64,000 nucleotides of DNA from Cephalotus follicularis (Eukaryota; Streptophyta; Magnoliopsida; Oxalidales; Cephalotaceae): positions 592,607 to 656,606 of the forward strand of contig BDDD01000047.1 in NCBI GenBank assembly GCA_001972305.1, given 5' to 3'. Position 1 is the stretch's first letter; each line of letters opens with the position of its first letter. The position numbers and the translations under genes were made by a program. Under the pieces are notes generated by a model. It was not told where the DNA came from, made no database searches, and was given only the letters and a program-made list of their open reading frames with translations. Positions 1 to 9,019 of this stretch are shown here, in pieces.

Positions 1-402
1 AATAAGTCTATATCCAACCTATTAGAGGTTATAAAAAAACACAAAACCATTATATTTCTTTCACTGTAAAAAGGGGAGTGAACCCTAGTGATTGAGCTCA
101 ATCACAAAAAATTGTAAGGTGCACCGAATAGCCCCTGGTAAAGATATTCGGAGATTGTATTCAGGTGGAATACTAGTGGAATCTCAAGAGGTCTTCAGAA
201 AGTGGACGTAGGCAAGAGTTTGACCGAACCATTATAAATCGTGTTTGCAATCTTCTTACCCTTTCTCTCTATTTATTTATTCACTGCTAGTTTATTTTAT
301 TTTATTAAAATTGTTCATCTAGTTTAATATTTCTAGCATAATCCAAAAAAGTTCAAAAGTTCATATTTACTACAATTCATCCCTCTCTTGTAGTATATTC
401 AA
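1..402 (+). repeat. Copia (SIRE-like) 5' LTR, 3' portion
   Basis: The right end of an LTR whose left part lies outside the window. The tail holds an A/T-rich stretch and a pyrimidine-rich run ending about 402, directly followed by a tRNA-Met-type primer site and a copia gag. The order LTR, primer site, gag on the plus strand fixes the orientation. The style of the sequence (a short box with a Thr-Glu-Pro-like AATATAAATCGT region, then CCCTCTCTTG) fits SIRE/Maximus copia LTRs. The family is inferred from pattern memory, not from alignment. Confidence 0.7.
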
Positions 403-416
403 TTGGCATCAGAGAG
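403..416 (+). promoter_or_regulatory. Primer-binding site, tRNA-Met type
   Basis: TTGGCATCAGAGAG resembles the canonical plant LTR-retrotransposon site TGGTATCAGAGC, complementary to the 3' end of initiator tRNA-Met, where minus-strand DNA synthesis starts. It lies immediately after the LTR end and about 40 bases before the gag start, the expected place. The match is imperfect, as usual in an old copy. Confidence 0.75.
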
Positions 417-457
417 GGTAGATTCATAATTCTTAATTGTTAAAATCTTAAAAATCT

Positions 458-1270
458 ATGGAAATGAACATGAACTTCAGGGATAGTCAAATCATATACA
501 AGCCACCATTTTTTAATGATAGCAATTATAGGCAGTGGAAAGTTAAAATGACTACTTTTATTTAATCACTGGATTATGACATTCGGGACCTAATTGTTTT
601 TGGTCCAGAATTGCCCTTAGAAACAACTCCAAATCATAGAATTCGATATGATGAGAAACAGAGAGAAATGTTGAAATTAAATGCTAAGGCCAAACATATT
701 ATTTTGTGTGCTTTGAGTTCTGATGAATTTGACCGTATTTGTTTCTATGACTGAGATAAGGAAATATGGGATGGGTTGGAAGATGCCTATGAAAGTTCAA
801 ATGTAGAATTGAAATGTGCTCCAAAGAATATCAAAATGCCAGTAAACAAGGATTGGCGGAGTGACAATGAATATTCAAGTTTCGATAAACAAAAAGATAT
901 TGAAGCAGCCAACATATGTCTTATGGCTCATGAAGAATCCGAAAGTGACAGTGACGAAGACGATGAAGAGGTAAGTTATAATGAACTTGTAATAATGGTT
1001 GAAAAGTATAGTTCCAGTACTTCTTCTTTAAAGAAAAAGATTAAAATTTTATCTGATGAAAACAGTCAATTAAAATAAATTTCTTTGAATAATGAAGAAA
1101 AAATTGGCTTATTAGAAATGGAAAATAACAATATTAAAATTAAAGTTGATACTTTCAAGAAAAATAATTTGTCACTATTAAAAGAAAATGAAACTTTGAA
1201 AAATGAAATTGATATCATAAATATGTCTTTAAATTTATCAACTGATTTTAAAGAGGAAAATGAAAATCTC
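458..1270 (+). pseudogene. Copia gag, first part (fossil)
   Basis: Plus-strand reading from the ATG at 458 gives a copia-type gag: an opening with PPFFNDSNY and W.VKM, matching the DUF4219/UBN2 family in which a tryptophan follows the F.G.NY box, then a helical capsid-like part, an acidic stretch (E/D/S-rich, about 925-975) and a long Lys/Asn/Glu-rich coiled-coil region (about 1000-1270). Gag forms the virus-like particle in which reverse transcription takes place. The gene is interrupted by the gypsy insertion at 1271 and resumes beyond 16135. It is a broken fossil with several defects. Confidence 0.8.
1266..1270. repeat. Target-site duplication ATCTC, left copy
   Basis: ATCTC at 1266-1270 abuts TGACACGACC, the LTR start. 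The same five bases stand at 16131-16135 directly after GGGGCGTTACA. The copia gag reads across the pair, so this is the footprint of integrase-mediated insertion. Confidence 0.95.
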
Positions 1271-3782
1271 TGACACGACCCGTTCCCGCTAACTATACCG
1301 AGGATGAGCCCTGCCCGGGGATGGTGCTCCTGCCAACAACCCTGCTCTACTAAATACGCTAAAACTACAAAGGGGCGATCCTCTGACTTGCTACACAAGG
1401 CCAAACGACAAGCCTGGGATGGGCACGCTGCTAGCAGGGCAACCGGGGCAGAGGATCCAACTCCTCTCCTGCTTGTGTCCCCAGCACTACTTAACAAAAG
1501 CTCCAAAATGCGCCGTATCACTTATGCCCGAGGAGAACACCCACGGGCTCCTCACAAGATCACTTAACTTATCGCGCAAAAATCCCAAGGAGAAGGCCTG
1601 GGCTAAACCCGCGACAACATAAAACCCCGGAAGAGAGCAGACACGTGCAACTCACAAGCTCACTTAACAACCTGTATACAAAACATGCCCGGGGACACTC
1701 CTTGTCCTCGGGTGTTTTCTCCTCTACCCTACTCATCTAAACTAAACCACAAAACGCACAGCTTAACTTAAACCACTATAGCATAAACCGATCTCCCTTG
1801 CTAATCTAACCTTTGCTAGAAATCCGAGGACTTCCCAGCTCCTCAGATAGACTTGAAGACACCAAACTCATAATAGGAAATTTCCATAAAAACACAAGAT
1901 AAACTGAATCTACTAACTCAAAACATCCGTATCATTCTTGAAAGTATAAACTCATTACAAGTTTGACCCCTGACATAAACATACATTGCCTCCTCAGCTC
2001 GGCAAAAAGAATAGCATATCTTTCATGTTTAAGCTTATTATACCCCAGCAAAAAGCTCACGTCTACTCTACTACAAAAAGAAGGGTAAAGGAACCCAAAG
2101 AATGCCCAATGCTATGCAATGCTAGACGTCTTATCCGCATCATCCGAGATGCCGAGGTCAAAAAGCTACCTTCCTGAGCGCGCTACTACTGGTCTGGAGG
2201 ATCTTCTCCTCCTCCCGCTAGGTCCTCTGCAAAAGAATCTGTGAGGGGATTAGTCCAACTGTATAAGTGAATGAGAACAAAATATCGTCTGGTACATTCA
2301 TTAAAATGAATGTGCTGAAAGAAAGCATGCCATGAACATAATTAAGGATCCCAACTAGGGAAAAAAAACTATACAAATATAATTGTCATGGCTCACATAT
2401 GATGAAACGCTCAAAGGACATGAAAGAAAAGCTTACCCTATTCCTCTACTTAACTAATGCTCTAAGATACTTACAAAAGCTGAAGAAAACTTGAGATAAA
2501 ACAAAGACTTGATGTAGTACTCTGGAAGAGGATCCAACTTGGCCTTAGGAGCCGAAAAAGATAAGACTAGCTTGGAACTTACTTTTTTTTTGCTATGCTT
2601 TGCTTTGTTGTTTACATAATATAGTTGCCAACTTATAGTGGCGCTGAGCTGAGCTGATCTAGGCTGAAGCTGCTTGGCAGTATCTGCCGAGAACCCATGG
2701 TTCTCCTCTGAGCTTTCTATTTCTTTGATTTACTTACTTATCTGAGCTGAAAGCATGACTGCCGAGGACAAAGTCCTCCTCTAGAAGACATACTGAAAGA
2801 CTCTAATCTCTATTCTCGCAACTTAGATCCGTTGTACTCAAACCCTAAACACCATCATAGAGAATAGTGTAAAGGAGATCCAGGTAGGACCTGGGGACAG
2901 TCTCTCTCAGTTTTCCATCATAGACAGTAATAGATCCAGGAGGGTCGAGCTATGTACATAGTGCTCGGCTGCACACAAACCCTAAACACCATGATAGACA
3001 ATAGTGTAAAGGAGATCCAGGTAGGACCTGGTGGCAGACTCATTCGACTTCCCATCATAGACAATAGTAGACCGACGAGTGGGGTTGAGCACGTACGCGT
3101 TACCTTCTCTGAAAAGTTACTAATTCACTTAGAAGAAACTTGAGCTCTAGTTCTCGGAAACTCTCTCTCTCTCTTATGTCAAGGAAAACATAGCAAGATG
3201 CTGGGGAAACAAATTCCCGTTAGAAAGCTCTCACTGTACTGGAAATTGAAAACTGAATGAGTTATCAAGAACATCATGAAACAACTAGAAACATAGATGG
3301 GATGTCCCACTCACAGTTCTTGGTTGCGTTCTTACTGGCTTCCTCTGACAAGAACTTCTCCTCTTTCTCCTCGTCTGCTACTGCGCCTGGCTGCTTCTCC
3401 GCAAAGCTTGGAAAGCTTCAAACTGTTGTTCTCCTCTCGCTCGTCAAAGACAAGGAAGAAGAAGAAGAAGAAGAAGAAGAACTAGAGCTCTCTCTCACTC
3501 TAACATGCTGAAGCGAAGGGAAAAGCCAACACAAAAAGAAAATATCTCTTTGCTAATCTCCACAAGACCATCATTAAACCGTGGGATTTGGAAACTTCCT
3601 CAACAAGATTTGCACTTAAGTCCTCCAACTATTTCTAATCACACTTTACACTTGGACTTATAACAAAATCAACACTTAACTTTCCTCTCTTACTCAAATA
3701 AGTCCAAAGCCCATAAAAACAAAAATCATACACCATAGAAAAAGTTTTTTCTTAGACTCCAAAACAGCTGCGGGGCGTTACA
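1271..3782 (-). repeat. Gypsy LTR (3' LTR of the gag-only element)
   Basis: A 2,512-base LTR, TGACACGACC to GCGTTACA, paired with 13639-16130. It contains a duplicated box with CAAACCCTAAACACCATCAT (about 2838 and 2978) followed by AGGAGATCCAGGTAGGACCTGG, a GAA repeat (3448-3480) and C/T-rich tracts. Short translated stretches in it, such as an acidic Glu run at 3450-3490, come from simple repeats and are not genes. Confidence 0.92.
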
Positions 3783-3820
3783 TCCTCCCCACCTTAAGAA
3801 ATTTTGTCCCCAAAATTTCT
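3783..3820 (-). promoter_or_regulatory. Polypurine tract and adjoining hairpin
   Basis: On the minus strand the sequence next to the LTR reads TTAAGGTGGGGAGGA, a polypurine tract that primes plus-strand DNA synthesis. Directly upstream (3797-3820) stands a perfect 10-base inverted repeat, arm AGAAATTTTG with loop GGGA. The same arrangement occurs in two other gypsy elements of the window; see the findings. Confidence 0.85.
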
Positions 3821-4002
3821 CATCCCAGACCTCAGAGGAAAACTACTCTCACATCTATCGGTCTCTGCTGTGATGAAACTAGGCTACAAAATAACATACA
3901 AAAAGAGAAACACACAGAAGCTCAAAACTCACCCGAAGCGTTCTCGGAAGCCATCGTGTTCACTCTTCTGGCCAAAGAATAAACTCTCGCTGGACCCCAT
4001 AG

Positions 4003-4650
4003 TCAGCTCGATGGTCTGCTACCACCAGCTATGGCTGTACTGGTGTGGGGTGCTGTATAACTCGTTCTCTGCGCTCCTGATGGCTGAGATGATTGGGTCA
4101 TACCACTGGCCGTGGTCTGCTTCTTCACTGATGTTGTCGCAGGCGTCATCGCTTCACTGGGAGATTGCCGAGGACAGTCTCTCTTTATGTGCCCTTCCTC
4201 GCCGTACCTGTAACATGCAGAACTTCCCTTCTTGCATTCTCCTAAATGCAGCTTGCCACAAACTTCACACTGAGGCACCTTATTGCTCTTATATGAACTC
4301 CCTTGAACACTGCTAGTAACTGGAGCCGTTTGTGTCTGCTGAGAAGCTCCTCCTCTGACGTTGCCTGAGGACTGAGGTCCCCACTGTTTCTCAGCCTTGG
4401 AGGGGTTCTATACCTGCTCGGGCAGTGGGGTGGATCTCTTTCGGCTTTGCTCTTGACGTATCCTCTGGTCTGCCAAGCTCGTCTCTACTCTCTTAGCTGA
4501 CTCCACCGATTCGCCAAACACCGACCACTGAGAAATGGATACCATATGTCTGATCTCGGGTCTAAGGCCCTCAAGAAACTTCTGACATCGCTCATCTTGA
4601 TCTGGTACCAAGGCTGGAGCAAAATGGGACAAGTCCATAAAACGATACTC
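4003..4650 (-). pseudogene. Gypsy gag, C-terminal part with zinc knuckle (fossil)
   Basis: Minus-strand continuation of the gag at 12866-13495. It carries the conserved F.EGLRPEIRHMV box of chromovirus gag (about 4540-4590), a basic linker, then a zinc knuckle region (CEVCGKLHLGEC and CYRYGEEGHIKRDCP, about 4180-4270) and a Ser/Thr/Gln-rich tail. Protease and reverse transcriptase do not follow. The polypurine tract lies only about 200 bases further on. This is the basis for calling the element gag-only. Confidence 0.85.
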
Positions 4651-4655
4651 GTACT
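4651..4655. repeat. Target-site duplication GTACT, left copy
   Basis: GTACT abuts TGTAACACCC at 4656. The identical five bases at 12861-12865 follow GGGATATTACA. The gag reading continues across the pair. Confidence 0.95.
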
Positions 4656-6030
4656 TGTAACACCCCCGATTCGGAACCGGGATCACTCCCGATTCGGGAT
4701 CGGTGTGTCACACAAAACTGAACTAAAAACATATCAGGATCTTAATCTTAATCATCATCAATACGTGGTGGTTCTAAAAATCTAAAAACATGTATCATCT
4801 TGGAACATAAACTGAATCTGAAACATAATCTGAAAACTTTGTCATAAACCAAAAATCACAATACTGTTTAGATAACTGTCCTATACACGACCATAACACT
4901 ACTAAAAACATAACCAGATCAAACTCCTAGATGATCCTCTGACATAGGGTAACTCTCTCATCACACTTGCCCATGCTGTCCCTGAAAACCTGCCGCATGG
5001 AAAACAAAAACGATCATCCAATTTCGAATCATAAAACTAGTGCAGCTCATAATATCGTAAAACGATTACATAAATACATAATTCAACCGAAATCAGAATT
5101 TAACGGAATAGGGTTCAGAGTTTACCGAAAGCAGTCGAAACAGAGACAGAGCCATAATCACATCGCGGAACTGGAACAGATCACACCTATGCGAAGAGCG
5201 GAGTCGGAAAATTGTCCGAAAACATGTCGCCGGAGACAGCCGCCCGTGGGCTCACGCGCCGCCGCTGGCCGGCGCGTGTCCATCACGCGTCGCCGGTCAG
5301 TCACCAAAAGGGGCCAATCTGGACCGTTTAAGGCCGGTGATCTCATATCCATGGCGCGTTTGCCATGAAACCGCCGCGTTTGGCCAGAACATAAGCTTTT
5401 GACCGCGGTTGACTATGTTGCCGATCTGCTTTTCCGGCGTCGCCAATTGTCGAGGCTGGTCGGGTTCGCTTCCTCTCGATGCCAGGATGACGAATATGCG
5501 ATCGTCTTGTCGTGACGATCACCAGAGAAGAAGCTACGGCGCCAAACAGGTCCGGGAGAGAGAAGACGTCGTGCACGCCGCTGGAGATGTCGGCCGGTGC
5601 AGTGGTTGGGTGCGGTGGACTCAGGACGTTGTGGGGGTTCGACCGGTGTCTTCGCCGGTGCCATATCGGCACTGACGCCGGTGACAACGGGTGAAAGGGG
5701 AGAGAGAACGGGAGAGAGGGTGATGGCCGGGAGAGAGAGAGAGAGTGTGTGTGTGGGAGAGAAACAATTTTTAACACAAAATAGGGTTTTTGATTTTTCA
5801 AAAATGCTGAAAATGGGTTTTTAACACATAAATAAAAAGCAAAAATTATTTTATCTATTCATGGACTTAATATCAAAACCCACTAGGCTAAGGCTAAAAC
5901 CCGCTTAGCCAAGCCAAAAGCAAAACAAACCGAAAAATGGGCAGTCCACAAACCGAAAAAAAAAATCGACAGCCCACACCAAACAAATCGAAAAGCCCAA
6001 AAATTATATACGGAAAAACGGGATATTACA
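4656..6030 (-). repeat. LARD 3' LTR (short form)
   Basis: A 1,375-base LTR next to the polypurine tract. Its first about 360 bases and last about 1,000 bases match the two ends of 7815-12860. It includes a G/C-rich stretch (5220-5700) of CCGGCG-type sequence and a GA-rich run (5725-5762). Overlapping readings on both strands of that G/C-rich part are compositional and show no known domain. Confidence 0.9.
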
Positions 6031-6067
6031 ATTCCACCCCCCTTAAAAAGATTTCGTCCCGAAATCT
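6031..6067 (-). promoter_or_regulatory. LARD polypurine tract and hairpin
   Basis: The minus strand reads TTTTTAAGGGGGGTGGAAT up to the LTR. Directly upstream lies an 8-base perfect hairpin, AGATTTCG with loop GGA (6049-6067). Position and sequence match the plus-strand primer region of chromoviruses. Confidence 0.85.
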
Positions 6068-7799
6068 AAAACCACTACTAACCTGAAGCAAACAGATTAT
6101 CCCAACGGAACACACCATATCGTATCAGCAGAAACCTCAAACAATATCTAAAAACAGTATGGATAACCATTACAAACCATACTCTTAGGATTTCCCGAAA
6201 ATCGGGCATGATGTATTCGTTTATCGGACTCCATGCCACCTGATAAACCACAGTTTATATATTTGGAGATCAACTCTCATATCTCATCACAATCTATATG
6301 CTGGGCTCAACCCGCACCAAACTATATCACCACTAAATCAAAAATACCATTTGCATGCGAAGTACAATCCTTTCAATATTCTAAAAGATGAGCTTGATCA
6401 TATCCAATAATATCTTAAGCATCCAAAAGATAATCATGTCAATGGAATAATCAATTTAGTACATTCTAACTCTTATAATCTCCCGAAAATTGGGCTTGTA
6501 GTATTTGTTTATCGGACTTATGCCCCCTGTAAAGAAAACACAATTTATATCCACACTCCCGAAAGAGGAACAATCAGTTATAAATAGGCTCAGCCCTCAG
6601 TAAACCACAATTTAAATCCGAATCATCATTCCAACTCTCAAGTATGAACTCATGCATATCCAATACATCAACACACATCTCATAAGCACTGCCACATGTC
6701 GGCAGGTCGATAACTGAATAAACATATCTCTTTATTTACCTCTTACACATAACAAGTCTCATAAATCATAGTTTAGTTTATAAGCAAAAGGTACTCTTCG
6801 CAGACCACATAAAAAAATCCATATCGATGATCATAAGCAGTGAATGTGTGCAGAGGTGTAGCAGATATATATAATATCGATCATGTGAGATGCATATCTA
6901 GCATAAAAGATGTGAACAATGTCATATCATATCCATATAAGCCATAACACAACCTATCATCAGTAACTCCACCATATGTCATCATCCAAAGCTTTTTATC
7001 CATATCAATCCATGACCATACTATATCTATTACATTTCATATCTGTTTGCAGTCCATATCCACTTACAATCCATATCCGTTTATGATTCATAGCCATATA
7101 GCACTGCACTAGAAATATAGAAGTAAACTCCATATGTAGTTGACATCGAGGGGTTGACTAAATACAGATACTGTCTCATATCAGTATATATAAGTAGTTA
7201 ACTGTCACATCGGTTCATTCACAAACTATTTCGAGCATCCATGCAATGCCCATCCATTCAATAACAGTCCATCCGATCACTAACCGTTCAATAACGACCC
7301 ATTCGATCACTATTCATTTAACAACGGTCCTTACGATCACGATCTACTCATTAACGGTCCTTAACGATACTATGCGATCGATAACGATACACTAGCCATC
7401 CATACACTATCCATTCGCAAAGACCATTCATATTCTATCTCGATCAACCACTATTCGATACGGAAACTATTAAGACAACACTTATGCTTTTCGGCCCATT
7501 CGATCGATCGCTTAGCATTACGGCTCGTTCTATCGGTCTTTTAATCGCTATACAGTTGGCTCATACCGTGCATCCTTTTGTGAAACAGCTGACTCAGCTT
7601 CCGGATTAACATTCCTTAGTCGTCCGACTCTTCGTGTAATTAAGGTAACAAAACCGAAACGGAGTAAAACAAAGAGAGACAGAAAACTGGAATACAAAGG
7701 ACATATCGAAACGACTCTTAAGGAATAGCCCTAACCCAAATGTCTACCCATCTCACTGGTCAAACCTAGATAGGTCTTCTAAGGAAAGAAAAACATATT
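6068..7799 (-). other. LARD internal non-coding module
   Basis: No coding sequence is recognisable. In element sense the module contains a leader next to the primer site (about 7620-7799) that resembles the leader at 27122-27311, a degenerate tandem stretch of GATCACTAACCGTTCAATAACG-like units (7215-7400), a box around CACATGTCGGCAGGTC (about 6690-6705) and two copies of a roughly 60-base cassette with TATTCGTTTATCGGAC (6184-6250 and 6472-6545). The same items in the same orientation and similar order recur in the element at 50391-58895 and in the LTR at 58901-62793. Confidence 0.75.
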
Positions 7800-7810
7800 C
7801 TCTGATACCA
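7800..7810 (-). promoter_or_regulatory. LARD primer-binding site
   Basis: CTCTGATACCA is the exact reverse complement of TGGTATCAGAG, the tRNA-Met primer site. It lies four bases inside the LTR at 7815. Confidence 0.93.
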
Positions 7811-8076
7811 TAACTGTAACACCCCCGATTCAGAACCGGGATCACTCCCGATTCGGGATCGGTGTGTCACACAAAACTTAACTAAAAACATATCAAGATC
7901 TTAATCTTAATCATCATCAATACGTGGTGGTTCTAAAAATCTAAAAACATGTATCATCTTGGAACATAAACTAAATCTGAAACATAATCTGAAAACTTTG
8001 TCATAAACCAAAAATCACAATACTGTTTAGATAACTGGCCTATACACGGCCATAACACTACTAAAAACATAACCAT

Positions 8077-8267
8077 ATCAAACTCCTAGATGATCCTCTG
8101 ACATAGGGTAACTCTCTCATCACACTTGCCCATGCTGTCCCTGAAAACCTGCCGCATGGAAAACAAAAACGAATCAAACTCCTAGATGATCCTCTGACAT
8201 AGGGTAACTCTCTCATCACACTTGCCCATGCTGTCCCTGAAAACCTGCCGCATGGAAAACAAAAACG
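8077..8267. repeat. Tandem duplication, 96-base unit
   Basis: Two adjacent near-identical copies (8077-8172 and 8173-8267), each running from ATCAAACTCCTAG to the AAAACAAAAACG end of the CCGCATGG box. The corresponding place in the short LTR has one copy. Confidence 0.9.
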
Positions 8268-9019
8268 CGGCTGAGCAAACCTCAGTACAGATATAGAATC
8301 ATAAAATAGTTTACGAACAGTTTATGAAATAAATCAATTACGAAACAACATAAATACGAATCAAAACATATACGAATCAAAACAGAACAGTTTACGAATC
8401 ATAACAGAACGAAACAAAACTGTATCCGAAACAAAGCAGTTTACCAAAATGAAACAGTATCCGAAACAAAACAATATCATGCTCATTACAGTATCTGAAA
8501 CAAACACGATACGGTACAAAACATTTCATGAAACGAAACACTCTACGAAACAGAATAGAATAATTTGCGGAACAAAAGAAAATAGTTTCTGAATAGTACA
8601 AAACAAACAGATTACGGAACAAAAAAAAGCAGTAAACGATAAACGATAATTTGAAAGAAGTAAGATTTCAAAGTTAACTCAAAACAGAAATCTTAAGCAA
8701 TATATCAGTTTAAACATTCTTTGAAGTCACATATGAACTTTTCATAAAAACCAAATCCATAACTTTCAAAACGTATGACAAAATTTTCAAAACATAAGTT
8801 CCATACTGAGCCACATAACATATCACATAACATAAATTTGGCAAGGGAGTAGCTAATTCCACATGCCCACTAGAATTGAAGTTTACGGTACTACACAGTC
8901 AATTCTCACATATCATATATCAGATCAACCATCTGATCACATATTTGATCATTCACTAGATCACATATCATAAACTAGAATCGATTCATACGCTTCTATC
9001 ACATAGCGGATCCATAAAT

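Noticed and set aside
3257-3511. Short protein with acidic tail
   Set aside because: The Glu run is a GAA trinucleotide repeat inside an LTR that has a diverged copy at 15611-15829.
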